Part shown: one piece after another, positions 51,304-59,976 of the stretch | Layout: each line of letters opens with the position of its first letter | Position numbering within the stretch: the stretch's first letter is position 1 | NCBI RefSeq assembly: GCF_001750685.1 | Contig: NZ_CP017269.1 | Coordinates: 5,373,416-5,437,415, forward strand | Reading direction: 5' to 3' | Source: Geosporobacter ferrireducens | GTDB lineage: Bacteria > Bacillota > Clostridia > Peptostreptococcales > Thermotaleaceae | Length of the DNA: 64,000 nt | Program-made: the position numbers and the translations under genes | The notes under the pieces: generated by a model | Told to the model about the DNA's origin: nothing | The model's input: only the letters and a program-made list of their open reading frames with translations | Databases searched by the model: none

Positions 51304-52128
51304 ATGTATATTATACAAAATGGTTTACGGATAGAAAGTGAAAAGGCTTCTGTTATGGTAGCCAGTGAAGGCTATAATTTTGGATATGGTATCTTTGAGA
51401 CCATTAAAGTAGTTGAAGGAAAAATACTCTTTTTTGAAGAACATCTGCAAAGACTTCAAAGTGGATGTAAAAAGCTTAGTCTATCTACTTCATTTTCTTC
51501 AGATGAATTGAGAAAACATTGTAATGATTTGATAGACGCTAACGAGATGTTGTCAGGCGTTATTAAAATACTATTTGGAAAAAGTAAAGATAACACTGAT
51601 ATTATTATTTCAACACGACAAAATAGTTATAAGAAGGAAAACTATGATCGAGGATTTAGAATTTGTTTTGCAGAGGCGAAAAGAAATCCTTATGCTATGT
51701 TAACTTATATTAAGTCTGCCAACTATTTGGAAAATTTATTGGAAAAGCAGAAGGCTGCAAAACGGGGTTTTGATGAAGCGGTGTTTTTGAACATTTATGA
51801 AAAAATCAGTGAAGGTTCCCTTTCGAATATCTTTTTTATTAAAGATAGTGTGCTCTGTACACCCAGTATTTCCTGTGGACTGCTTCCAGGTATTCTACGG
51901 GAAAAAGTACTGGCATTAGGGAAGGAATTGGGAATGCAATTAAGTCTTGGAGAGTTTTCAATGGAAGAACTAATAGCAGCAGATGAAATCTTTATTACAA
52001 ATTCAATATTAGAGATTATGCCTGTGTCTCAGATTGAAAATCAAAAATTAGATATTGGCAAAAATAAGATAACATCTATGCTTTCAAAGGCTTATTTGGA
52101 AATGATAGAAAAAGCATGTAAAATATAG
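51304..52128 (+). CDS. pabC: Aminodeoxychorismate lyase PabC
   Basis: PLP-dependent fold-type IV enzyme that splits aminodeoxychorismate into p-aminobenzoate and pyruvate. Family segments: SEGYNFGYGIFETIKVVEGK near the N-terminus, the PLP Lys in YIKSANYLENLLEKQKA (about residue 140), GFDEAVFLNIYEKISEGSLS and the phosphate-binding LLPGILREKVL and FITNSILEIMPV. 274 residues. Related D-amino acid and branched-chain aminotransferases share the fold, but position between pabB and folE makes PabC the clear reading. Confidence 0.92.
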   Translation: MYIIQNGLRIESEKASVMVASEGYNFGYGIFETIKVVEGKILFFEEHLQRLQSGCKKLSLSTSFSSDELRKHCNDLIDANEMLSGVIKILFGKSKDNTDIIISTRQNSYKKENYDRGFRICFAEAKRNPYAMLTYIKSANYLENLLEKQKAAKRGFDEAVFLNIYEKISEGSLSNIFFIKDSVLCTPSISCGLLPGILREKVLALGKELGMQLSLGEFSMEELIAADEIFITNSILEIMPVSQIENQKLDIGKNKITSMLSKAYLEMIEKACKI

Positions 52129-52164
52129 CTTTTATAAAATACTTACCAAGGAAGAAGGGGCGAA

Positions 52165-52731
52165 ATGGATAAGGCAAAGATTGAAAGGGCAGTTAGAGAT
52201 ATATTAGAAGCAATAGGTGAGAATCCTGATAGAGAGGGGCTAAGGGATACACCAAAGCGTATTGCGCGTATGTATGAAGAAATTTTTGCAGGTTTGAAAG
52301 CTGATCCCAAAGATCATCTAGAAATCTATTTTGAAGAAGAGAAACATGAAGAGTTGGTGTTGGTTAAAGATATACCCTTTTTCTCTGTTTGCGAACATCA
52401 CTTGGTACCGTTTTACGGGAAAGCACACATTGGATATATACCTAAAGGAGGTAAACTGACTGGTCTAAGTAAGTTAGCGAGGGTACTGGATACAGTATCA
52501 AAAAGACCTCAGTTGCAAGAACGTTTGACAGCAACCATTGCAGACACTATAGTGGAGAAATTGCATCCTCACGGAGTGATTGTAGTGGTAGAGGCTGAAC
52601 ACATGTGTATGACTATGCGCGGAATTAAAAAACCTGGCTCCAAAACACTCACCTCCGCAGTAAGGGGAATTTTTCAAGACGATGCAAAAGCTAGAGCAGA
52701 AGCTATGGCTCTAATAAATTTTGGCAGCTAA
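52165..52731 (+). CDS. folE: GTP cyclohydrolase I FolE
   Basis: Converts GTP to 7,8-dihydroneopterin triphosphate, the first pterin step. Zinc and catalytic residues are visible in FFSVCEHHLVPFYGKAHIGY (Cys, His, His) and EAEHMCMTMRGIKKPGS (second Cys), with LTGLSKLARVLDTVSKRPQL between. 188 residues, the standard homodecameric bacterial enzyme. Ribosome site AAGAAGGGG. The next step, removal of pyrophosphate from the triphosphate, has no recognised (Nudix) gene in this operon. Confidence 0.97.
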   Translation: MDKAKIERAVRDILEAIGENPDREGLRDTPKRIARMYEEIFAGLKADPKDHLEIYFEEEKHEELVLVKDIPFFSVCEHHLVPFYGKAHIGYIPKGGKLTGLSKLARVLDTVSKRPQLQERLTATIADTIVEKLHPHGVIVVVEAEHMCMTMRGIKKPGSKTLTSAVRGIFQDDAKARAEAMALINFGS

Positions 52732-52749
52732 CCATGGGAGTGATGAGAA

Positions 52750-53616
52750 ATGAGAGGAATTCAAAGGAGTTTTAACCGGGATATAAGGATAAAGTGTGGG
52801 AATGATGTATTTCAATTCGGTGCGCGCACGTATATTATGGGAATATTAAATGTTACGCCCGATTCTTTTTCTGATGGTGGTAGTTTTACAGAGATTGAAA
52901 ATGCAATCTTGCATGCTGCCAATATGGTTGAACAAGGAGCGCATATCATTGATGTAGGTGGTGAATCCACTAGGCCAGGCGCTGCAGAGGTATCAGCCGA
53001 AGAAGAATTGAACAGGGTTCTGCCGGTGGTGAAAGAATTAATCAAAGCAGTGAAGGTGCCTATTTCTGTAGATACTTACAAAGCTGAAGTAGCAGAGCAG
53101 GTATTAAAGGCAGGTGCGCACATAATCAATGATGTATGGGGCCTTCAGCGGGATCCCGATATTGCCGGCGTCATAGCGAAGTACGATGTTCCAGTGATTA
53201 TTATGCATAATCAACAGGGTTCAGCGTATCAAATAGATATTATGGAAGAGATCAAGCGATTTTTAATGAAGTCAATTGATATTGCGCTGCAGGCTGGTAT
53301 AAAGCGTGAACATATTATATTAGATCCGGGTATTGGATTTGGAAAAATGCCGGAACAAAATGTACAGGTCATGGCCAGATTAGGAGAATTGAATGATCTA
53401 GGATACCCCTGGCTATTGGGAACTTCAAGGAAATCTATGCTTGGAAAAATTTTAGATTTACCCCCTGCAGAGCGTGTTGAAGGCACCGTAGCTACTTCGG
53501 TGATGGGGATTATCCAGGGAGCTGATATACTACGGGTTCATGATGTCAAAGAAAATTTACGAGCGGCTCAGGTTACCGATGCGATTGTGAGAGGAACGAC
53601 AACATGGATAAAATAA
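52750..53616 (+). CDS. folP: Dihydropteroate synthase FolP
   Basis: Joins p-aminobenzoate and hydroxymethyl-dihydropterin diphosphate to give dihydropteroate; the sulfonamide target. TIM-barrel motifs: MGILNVTPDSFSDGGSF, IIDVGGESTRPGAAEVS, NDVWGLQRDP, LDPGIGFGKMPEQNV and LLGTSRKSMLGKIL. 288 residues. The last 13 bases overlap the folB start, so expression is coupled. Substrates of this enzyme come from PabABC on one side and FolB/FolK on the other, all encoded here. Confidence 0.97.
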   Translation: MRGIQRSFNRDIRIKCGNDVFQFGARTYIMGILNVTPDSFSDGGSFTEIENAILHAANMVEQGAHIIDVGGESTRPGAAEVSAEEELNRVLPVVKELIKAVKVPISVDTYKAEVAEQVLKAGAHIINDVWGLQRDPDIAGVIAKYDVPVIIMHNQQGSAYQIDIMEEIKRFLMKSIDIALQAGIKREHIILDPGIGFGKMPEQNVQVMARLGELNDLGYPWLLGTSRKSMLGKILDLPPAERVEGTVATSVMGIIQGADILRVHDVKENLRAAQVTDAIVRGTTTWIK

Positions 53617-53969
53617 TAATGAAAAATCTAGGTTTTTATGGATATCATGGGGTTCTAGGAGAAGAGAACAAATTAGGTCAAAAATTTTTCTTAGATATAG
53701 AACTGTTTTTAGATCTTAAAACAGCAGGGATCACTGATTCGGTTGCGGATACAGTGAACTATGCAGAAGTATATGAACTCGTAAAAGATATTGTTGAAAA
53801 CAAGAAGTTTCAGCTGATAGAAGCTTTAGGTGAAAATATTACTGGTATCATCCTGCAAAAATTTGAGCGGGTTGCTGAGATTTCCGTAATCATACGTAAA
53901 CCAGAAGCACCCGTTCCAGGAATATATGATTACTTCGGCATAGAATTAAGGAGAAGTAGAAATGGCTAA
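53604..53969 (+). CDS. folB: Dihydroneopterin aldolase FolB
   Basis: Cleaves dihydroneopterin to 6-hydroxymethyl-dihydropterin and glycolaldehyde. Family residues: KNLGFYGYHGVLGEENKLGQ at the N-terminus (Glu of the active site), TVNYAEVYELVKDI, FQLIEALGENI and VIIRKPEAPVPGIYDYFGIE with the catalytic Lys. 121 residues, normal octamer-forming size. Overlaps folP upstream and folK downstream (8 bases). Confidence 0.96.
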   Translation: MDKIIMKNLGFYGYHGVLGEENKLGQKFFLDIELFLDLKTAGITDSVADTVNYAEVYELVKDIVENKKFQLIEALGENITGIILQKFERVAEISVIIRKPEAPVPGIYDYFGIELRRSRNG

Positions 53970-54444
53970 AGCGTATTTGGGATTGGGAAGCAATATTGGA
54001 AATAGAAAAGAAAACATTGAAAAAGCTTTAAAAATTCTTGAAGCTTATAAGGATATTCAGATAACAGATGTCTCTTCTTACTATGAGACAGACCCAGTAG
54101 GATACTTAGAACAAGATTGTTTTATAAATATTGTCGTTGGAATTGAAACAAGTTTACAACCAAAACAACTGTTGTCCTGTTGTAATGAAATAGAAAATGA
54201 GTTAAAAAGGAAAAGAGAAATAAGATGGGGTCCACGAACGTTGGATGTGGATATACTTCTCTATGAAAATTACCTATCTCAGGAGGAAGAACTTACAATA
54301 CCGCACCCCAGAATGTGCGAGCGTTCCTTTGTAATGATTCCCTTGTATGAAATTGCCAAGGATATAAGGATATTTGATCAAAATATCCGAAGTATAGTAG
54401 AAAAGTTAGGACAAGAAGGAATCAGAAAAATTGACTGCAACTGA
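53962..54444 (+). CDS. folK: 6-hydroxymethyl-dihydropterin pyrophosphokinase FolK
   Basis: Transfers pyrophosphate from ATP to hydroxymethyl-dihydropterin. KAYLGLGSNIGNRKENIEKA at the N-terminus, SSYYETDPVGYLEQDCFINIV, and the magnesium-binding signature RWGPRTLDVDILLY with two Asp are intact; the HPRMCERSFVMIPLYEIA C-terminal region is typical. 160 residues. Last gene of the operon, followed by a terminator. With pabABC, folE, folP and folB this gives almost the whole route to dihydropteroate. Confidence 0.97.
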   Translation: MAKAYLGLGSNIGNRKENIEKALKILEAYKDIQITDVSSYYETDPVGYLEQDCFINIVVGIETSLQPKQLLSCCNEIENELKRKREIRWGPRTLDVDILLYENYLSQEEELTIPHPRMCERSFVMIPLYEIAKDIRIFDQNIRSIVEKLGQEGIRKIDCN

Positions 54445-54461
54445 GATGAAACCATGATACT

Positions 54462-54486
54462 AAGCTTAGGTTAGGAGCCTAAGCTT
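54462..54486 (+). terminator. Terminator of the pab/fol operon
   Basis: Stem AAGCTTAGG / CCTAAGCTT, loop TTAGGAG, followed by TTTGTTTG. Confidence 0.85.
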
Positions 54487-54636
54487 TTTGTTTGTTCTAA
54501 AAACTGGACACATTTCCTCTTTCTTGTAATTTGGCTGAATGTATTGCACTTAACAGGAGAATAGTGTAACTTAATAAAAGGATAACAAATGTTTAAAGAG
54601 AACGGTTATCTGACAAAACAAGAAAGGGGAAAGTAC

Positions 54637-55539
54637 ATGAATACTCAAATGAAGAAAAAAATAAGAACTTTACTGGTTTCACTAATTACACTAAGTATGG
54701 TTTTTATGTTTATTACACCAAATATGGTTTATGCAGAAATTGCAGAAGAAGTGACTGCTGAAGAAACAGAGACAACAGATTCAACCAATGAAGAAGAAGT
54801 GAACGAAGAAGAGGTAGATGAAGAAGAAATAGACGAAGAAGAGGTAGACGAAGAAGAAGTAGATGAAGAAGTAGATGAAGAAGAGGTAGACGAAGAAGAA
54901 GTAGACGAAGAAGAAGTAGATGAAGAAGAGGTAGACGAAGAAGAAGTAGACGAAGAAGAAGTAGATGAAGAAGAAATCGATGAAGAAACACCGGAAAGAA
55001 AATTATTTACTGACGTACCAGAAAATCACTGGGCATTTGATGTGATTCATGAATTAAGAGATAAAGACATTGTTAAGGGAATGAGTGAAACTGAATTTGC
55101 TCCTGCAAAACAAATGACAAGAGCTGAGTTTGTTACCTTATTAGTAAATACATTAGGATTAGAAGCAACAGGAAGTTCAAGATTTGTTGATATTTCTGAA
55201 AATGCTTGGTATGCGAATACGGTACAAGCGGCTTATGAAGCAGGAATTGTAAAAGGAATGAGTGAAACACATTTTGCACCAAATAAAAATATTACGCGTG
55301 AAGAAATGGCTACAATGATCCTTCAAGCATATGAACTAAAAATAGGTGAAAAAGTGGAAGATGCTGAAGAAGCTACTTTTGCTGATGAAGAGCAAATCAG
55401 TGCATGGGCTAAAGAAAATGTAAACAAAGTAGTAGCTGTTGGATTAATGAAAGGTAGAGCAGAAGATCAATTTGCTCCAAAAGGAATTACAAATCGTGCA
55501 GAAGGTGCACAAGTTATTTTCAATTTATTAAACAAATAG
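54637..55539 (+). CDS. S-layer homology (SLH) domain protein with acidic repeat
   Basis: Exported cell-surface protein, 300 residues. Signal peptide to about residue 29 (MVYA), then a 75-residue Glu/Asp/Val repeat built from EEVDEEEVDEE units, then three SLH domains: FTDVPENHWAFDVIHELRDK with MTRAEFVTLLV, FVDISENAWYANTVQAAYEA with ITREEMATMIL, and FADEEQISAWAKENVNKVVA with ITNRAEGAQVI. SLH domains anchor proteins to pyruvylated secondary cell-wall polymer. No catalytic domain, so it may be a small structural or cation-binding wall protein. The start at 54637 has GAAAGGGG 7 bases upstream; the earlier ATG at 54589 lacks a ribosome site. Confidence 0.92.
   Translation: MNTQMKKKIRTLLVSLITLSMVFMFITPNMVYAEIAEEVTAEETETTDSTNEEEVNEEEVDEEEIDEEEVDEEEVDEEVDEEEVDEEEVDEEEVDEEEVDEEEVDEEEVDEEEIDEETPERKLFTDVPENHWAFDVIHELRDKDIVKGMSETEFAPAKQMTRAEFVTLLVNTLGLEATGSSRFVDISENAWYANTVQAAYEAGIVKGMSETHFAPNKNITREEMATMILQAYELKIGEKVEDAEEATFADEEQISAWAKENVNKVVAVGLMKGRAEDQFAPKGITNRAEGAQVIFNLLNK
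54793..54986 (+). repeat. GAAGAAGTAGAC-type short tandem repeat coding for acidic linker
   Basis: About 16 imperfect 12-base units of the form GAAGAAGAAGTAGAC/GATGAAGAAGAG encode a (EE[EV]VD)n linker. Such arrays expand and contract by replication slippage in multiples of three, so linker length probably varies among strains. Confidence 0.85.
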
Positions 55540-55605
55540 TATAATAAAGAGCCAACTTAGGCTTGAATTTATATAATAGTTTGTTGGTGAGTAAAGTAAG
55601 AAACT

Positions 55606-55646
55606 CCTTTCTGGAAAGGTTAGCAAAATTCCAGAAAGGTTTTTTT
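55606..55646 (+). terminator. Terminator after SLH gene
   Basis: Stem CCTTTCTGGA / TCCAGAAAGG with a 14-base loop, followed by TTTTTTTG. Confidence 0.85.
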
Positions 55647-55744
55647 GTTTTATCTAGAAAATGCGCTAACCTATTAATTCAAACTGCTAGAATAGGATTG
55701 AAATTGATACATATCCTGATATAATAGCTAAGGAGGTGGAACAA

Positions 55745-56764
55745 ATGATGGGAAGAACCCATTTTCAAGTGGGGATACTAAGCTATGTATTGGCCAGTAC
55801 AGTGCCACATATAGCAAATTTACCAGTGATCGGAGGAGGGAGAGGAGAGATCAATATAGCCGCTGCGTGTATCGCCGGGGCAGCAGCGTTGATGGCAGAT
55901 GTGGACAGTCAACATAGTAAGATTAATCAAATGAATCCCGTAGTAGGAAGCGCCAATAAATTAGTGGATACAGGGGAAGACATACTAAAAAAACTATTAT
56001 CTATAATATTTACCCTTGGGATCGGGGCAGGTATTTTGTTTTTTCGAGGGGATATTATTAAAATGCTTTGGTATTTTAATAATATAAAGCCCTATGCCGA
56101 GGGAATTACCTATGGAGCTGCAGCATTCTTTTTGATATTAGGGGTATGCGGAAGAAAGGGAACACGAGTACTCACAAAGTTGCCACTGATAGGAAATATC
56201 TACACCAGTATTACTACAGGAATAAATAGAGGAAGCGCGTTACTAAAAAGAATGATGATGATTATAATTTATGGGGGTGCAGGACTATGGATCATAGGAT
56301 ATAACGCGTCCCATGGAAAGGATCCATACTTGTATTTGGTTGGAGCTTTATTTATTGCTGTAGCAATTTTCCCCCACAGAAGCTTTTTTCATTCCATAGA
56401 AGGATTTTTAATCTTTACAGCTGCAGTATCTTATTTAACCAATAGGATAGGCTATCCGGAATTTAGATATGCCTTTATGATTGGGTATATCAGCCATCTA
56501 TACTTTACAGATATTTTTACCAAGGAAGGGGTCCCCCTATCGGTGCTGCCAAGAATCTTAGAAAAGATAGGATTGCATAAGCGGTTAAGAAAATTTAAGT
56601 TGTATAGTTTGCTGCACCAGGTTTTAAGTATTAGGCTTAGCGTGCCACTCATTAGTACAGGTACTAAACTTGGAAACATCTTTGAAAAGGGATATGTATT
56701 GACATTATTAGTAACATCGATTGTGTCTTTTGTAATCTTTGATGGATCGATAAAGCTAATATAA
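55745..56764 (+). CDS. YdjM-type membrane-bound metal-dependent hydrolase (DUF457)
   Basis: Integral membrane protein of the YdjM/DUF457 family, annotated as metal-dependent hydrolases; E. coli YdjM is a LexA-regulated inner-membrane protein of unknown reaction. N-terminal GRTHFQVGILSYVLA supplies the first conserved His, ALMADVDSQHSKINQMNPVV the Asp/His pair, and FPHRSFFHSIEGFLIFTA the HRS(F)xHS motif; a late segment has YISHLYFTDIFTKEG. Several hydrophobic segments between. 339 residues. The ATG at 55745 is chosen, 8 bases after AAGGAGG. Single gene with terminator. Confidence 0.88.
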   Translation: MMGRTHFQVGILSYVLASTVPHIANLPVIGGGRGEINIAAACIAGAAALMADVDSQHSKINQMNPVVGSANKLVDTGEDILKKLLSIIFTLGIGAGILFFRGDIIKMLWYFNNIKPYAEGITYGAAAFFLILGVCGRKGTRVLTKLPLIGNIYTSITTGINRGSALLKRMMMIIIYGGAGLWIIGYNASHGKDPYLYLVGALFIAVAIFPHRSFFHSIEGFLIFTAAVSYLTNRIGYPEFRYAFMIGYISHLYFTDIFTKEGVPLSVLPRILEKIGLHKRLRKFKLYSLLHQVLSIRLSVPLISTGTKLGNIFEKGYVLTLLVTSIVSFVIFDGSIKLI

Positions 56765-56796
56765 AATAGACTTTTAATAGCATCTAAATAAAATTT

Positions 56797-56818
56797 AAGC
56801 TCTGGAATGCCAGGGCTT
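56797..56818. terminator. Terminator after YdjM-type gene
   Basis: Stem AAGCTCTGG / CCAGGGCTT (one G-U), loop AATG, followed by ATTCTATTTC. Confidence 0.7.
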
Positions 56819-57045
56819 ATTCTATTTCTATAGGATTTCGTCTGAGATATTCTTTTAAGCAGCGATATCGTTCATCTGTAGTTCTAAGTTTGTGCAGTAG
56901 ATTTTCTAAAAGGACCTGGGCATCTTCAAGATTATATTGGATATGCCTGAGGCTGCTCCTTTGGACGTACTACAGGTGCCTCAGAGCAAAATGTATGACC
57001 AAGCTTGGTGGTAGAAATAAACCGTAGCCTGCCTTGGTACCCTAG
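56817..57045 (-). pseudogene. Decayed coding fragment, unknown family
   Basis: On the minus strand two adjoining frames look protein-coding and end 56817 at TAA. The upstream part reads YQGRLRFISTTKLGHTFCSE and APVVRPKEQPQAYPI; the downstream part, one base out of frame, reads HIQYNLEDAQVLLENLLHKL and RTTDERYRCLKEYLRRNPIE. A single frameshift near 56950 would join them (QAYP-IQYNLED). No start codon or ribosome site remains. I do not recognise the family. The rest of the roughly 530-base gap before the P1 peptidase holds more scrambled coding-like sequence. Confidence 0.4.
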
Positions 57046-57293
57046 CTACTGCCTCGCTAGGTCATAAAACTTTATTCACATAATTTATATATTTTTAATA
57101 TTATGTAATATATTAATCTGGGATAGGAAGAGTTGTTTGTATGTCCCCAAAAAGGAATTCTAACTGGATGTATCGTTTTACCAGGTGCCCATAATATGAC
57201 GCAGTCCGAGAGGCGTTTAACAACTACTTCAACGGATTCCCACATTCTTTAATGATGAAGGTGAGATATTTGATCAAAGGAAATTATCGAGAA

Positions 57294-58235
57294 ATGAAAA
57301 TAACTAATATGGGAGGACTTACTGATATTCCCGGCATCCTGGTGGGAAACGCCGAGGACAAAGGTGGCCGTACGGGATGCACAGTGATTCTCTGCCCAGA
57401 TGGAGCGGTTACCGGCGTAGACGTAAGTGGAGGTAGCCCCGGTACCCAGAATACCGATAGGATCCGGCCAGGTACTGCAGAATCTCCTGTACATGGTATC
57501 CTCCTCACCGGTGGCAGTTACTTTGGGTTACCGGCGTCGGGCGGTGTGATGCGCTGGCTTGTTGAACAAGGGATCGATGAATTACCTCTCGTACCTGCGG
57601 CGGTCATCTACGACCTCCCCTTCGCCAAAGGCTCACCTCCACCTGATGCAGCCCTGGCCTATGCCGCCTGCCGAGTTGCCAATGCAGGCCCCGTGCAGGA
57701 AGGAAATGTGGGTGCTGGAGCGGGAGCGACAGCGGGAAAAATCTACGGGAAGCCGATGAAGTCTGGACTGGGCACTGCCTCCCTGCACATTCCCGGCGGC
57801 CCTGTGGTAGCGGCCCTGGCGGTGGTCAATCCCGTCGGAGACGTATGGTGTGGGGGCCGTATTGTCGTGGGAGCACTAAGTCCTGATGGAACCTTCGTCA
57901 ATCAGACCCGAGCGATGCTGGCCGGTGTGCCTTCACCGTATAGCCAGACCATGAACACCACAATCGCCGTAGTGGCTACCACAGCGCGGATAACCAAGAC
58001 AGAGGCCAACAGGGTGGCAACACTCGCTGAAGATGGAATGGCTCGGGCCATCTCCCCCGATCACACTCAGTGGGACGGTGACACGATTTTCTGCCTCGCC
58101 CTGGGTTCATACACCAGTAACCTGACGGGTGACGAACTCGTTACGTTGGTGGGAACAGCCGCAGCAGTAGTACTTGAGCAGGCAATTATACGGGGGGCGC
58201 TGGCAGCACAATCTTGGACATACGGACCAAGATAG
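57294..58235 (+). CDS. P1 family peptidase (DmpA/S58, L-aminopeptidase/D-esterase-like)
   Basis: Autoprocessing N-terminal nucleophile hydrolase of the P1 (S58) family: GGLTDIPGILVGNAEDKGGR, TGCTVILCPDGAVTGVDVSG, LLTGGSYFGLPASGGVMRWL and the region before the expected cleavage/nucleophile (GLGTASLHIPGGPVVAALAV, where Ser or Thr becomes the new N-terminus). Members cleave N-terminal residues or beta-peptides. Base composition is strikingly GC-rich: 43 of 60 bases at 57781-57840, against about 35 percent in neighbouring genes, so it was probably acquired recently. Start uncertain: 57294 (MKITNMGG) is chosen; the frame stays open upstream past 57252 without a good ribosome site. About 314 residues. 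Confidence 0.88.
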   Translation: MKITNMGGLTDIPGILVGNAEDKGGRTGCTVILCPDGAVTGVDVSGGSPGTQNTDRIRPGTAESPVHGILLTGGSYFGLPASGGVMRWLVEQGIDELPLVPAAVIYDLPFAKGSPPPDAALAYAACRVANAGPVQEGNVGAGAGATAGKIYGKPMKSGLGTASLHIPGGPVVAALAVVNPVGDVWCGGRIVVGALSPDGTFVNQTRAMLAGVPSPYSQTMNTTIAVVATTARITKTEANRVATLAEDGMARAISPDHTQWDGDTIFCLALGSYTSNLTGDELVTLVGTAAAVVLEQAIIRGALAAQSWTYGPR

Positions 58236-58458
58236 GACCTGAATCTGTAACAGCTACTCTTTGGGCTTGGTTTAAAGATAGGAAGTTTACCTGAGAGTGT
58301 GAATAGTTTTATGTATACCTCCGGAGCGATATAAAATAATATCACCCTGGAGATTTTTCTATGGCTAAAAAGAGATTAATCAGTTGTACTTTATATAGTG
58401 TGTAATACATGTATCCCACGTAACCGAGTTAATCAAGAACATTTTTCTATTTTTTTAC

Positions 58459-59976
58459 TTAATGAAATTGTCGTGCACGAATAATCCGTGACGTACCAAT
58501 CACTTGGCCATATGAATTCAATGCATTTACCTGAAAATACGGTCCATCTGAATTAACATCAATTTTTGTTTCAAACCCGGTGCGAGGGGTGCTAGTTATC
58601 ACTACTGATAATCTATAAGGTGTTGGACCAGCCAGCACCTGCCAGGCGGCAGTTTCAGTTGAACCGTTCCATGATGCATAAACAACCGCAGCTTTACAAA
58701 ACAGCTCTGCAGCGATACTGGGTGGATAAAGCGGCAAACCTACCCATTTATTCTTAAACGCCCTGTAAGAAAGATTTTGACCAGGAAACTGCATATCATA
58801 TAAAAAATTCAATGAAGGATCTTCTTCATTATTACCGGCATTTGTATATTCAGAAACATATGGTTCCTGTCCCCATCCAACAAATTGATTTCCATTCGGC
58901 AGTTTTTGTACATTTCCCTGACTTGGAACATATAGTGTCGGATCATGGTAATATGTCCGGTCTAGATTTGCAGTCATGTTCTGGAAATCAAGCTGGAGGA
59001 TTAAACCACGTGCTGGACCCTCAGGCGGACAACTTGGACAAGCACAACAAGCATCATCAAACAAACTTATCCTATTCCCTGGTCTATGACGCGCATCATG
59101 CTGCCAGGAAAATGTAGCGTTTGGACCAAAAGTAAAATCACTTTGTTTTCCGCCAAGCTGCCATATTATATTTCCCGTTTTTTTATCAATATTATAAATA
59201 GCCCACATGTTACGCATGCTAATCAAGAGTGTATTGTTCGGCCCCTCTTCAACTGAATTCACGTGGTAACAGTCCCAAATATTATTGGAGCTTGTTGCAG
59301 ATGAGGCGGGTATCATCGAGTCGGCCGGATCAACATGAGCTAGCACATCCCAAAAGAAAAGAAGCTGGCCTGTCTTGAGATCGACTTCCTGAATGGAGTA
59401 ATTGTCAAAATATCCATCTGCTGGACCTCCATACGGTGTTAAATCTGCGGGCACTTGTTTGACAGCTGTAAACAAGGCTGTATTTCGTTTTGTAATAATA
59501 AACTCGTGAACATCGGAAGTGAACCCTTTTTTGGCAGTGAGTCTTTTTATAACTTTATAATTCTGATTCATGATTTGAAAATAAGCACCAGGCTCAGGAT
59601 CCTCAGCTGGGAGATTAGGATTCGCAGACTGAGTACCTGATATCGTTCCCTGCCACATGGCAAGAACTGGTTCTCCTTCGTAGAATTGTACTCTAAAGTC
59701 GGTATTTTGTATATATCTACTATCGAGTGGTCTAAACCAGACCGGGTTACCGGTCTGATCCATGATCAATGCGCCTGTTTGCCCGATCATCGTTGACCCA
59801 TACGCAGTATATGGCGCAACGAATATTAAGCCGGGAGCTGTTCCAGGTTTATTCACATTTAAAGTGACCTTCATGGGATGCAAGGCTGGAGCCGAAACAA
59901 AATTCCACACTTGTGGGCTTAAATTATCTGAGGACTTTTGTGATGGTTTTCCCGATATAAAGTCATCCATTCCCAT
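58459..59976 (-). CDS. Arylsulfotransferase (ASST) family protein
   Basis: Beta-propeller protein of the ASST/Arylsulfotran_2 family; characterised ASSTs move sulfate from one phenolic sulfate ester to another phenol without PAPS. Family segments: GLIFVAPYTAYGSTMIGQTG, GNPVWFRPLD, DVHEFIITKRNTALF, NIWDCYHVNSVEEGPNNTLL and FSWQHDARHRPGNRISLFDD, whose His residues are candidate sulfate acceptors. 505 residues. No signal peptide (starts MGMDDFISGKPSQKS), whereas classical ASSTs are periplasmic. A Cys-rich insert, DDACCACPSCPPEG, is unusual. Composition is somewhat GC-richer than the host genes. Ribosome site AGGAG 5 bases before the ATG. Substrate unknown. Confidence 0.85.
   Translation of the reverse strand: MGMDDFISGKPSQKSSDNLSPQVWNFVSAPALHPMKVTLNVNKPGTAPGLIFVAPYTAYGSTMIGQTGALIMDQTGNPVWFRPLDSRYIQNTDFRVQFYEGEPVLAMWQGTISGTQSANPNLPAEDPEPGAYFQIMNQNYKVIKRLTAKKGFTSDVHEFIITKRNTALFTAVKQVPADLTPYGGPADGYFDNYSIQEVDLKTGQLLFFWDVLAHVDPADSMIPASSATSSNNIWDCYHVNSVEEGPNNTLLISMRNMWAIYNIDKKTGNIIWQLGGKQSDFTFGPNATFSWQHDARHRPGNRISLFDDACCACPSCPPEGPARGLILQLDFQNMTANLDRTYYHDPTLYVPSQGNVQKLPNGNQFVGWGQEPYVSEYTNAGNNEEDPSLNFLYDMQFPGQNLSYRAFKNKWVGLPLYPPSIAAELFCKAAVVYASWNGSTETAAWQVLAGPTPYRLSVVITSTPRTGFETKIDVNSDGPYFQVNALNSYGQVIGTSRIIRARQFH

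Noticed and set aside
54713..54991. Leucine-rich minus-strand frame opposite the SLH gene
   Set aside because: It is the antisense of the GAAGAAGTAGAC repeat; low-complexity LLLRLPLLHL text with no ribosome site.
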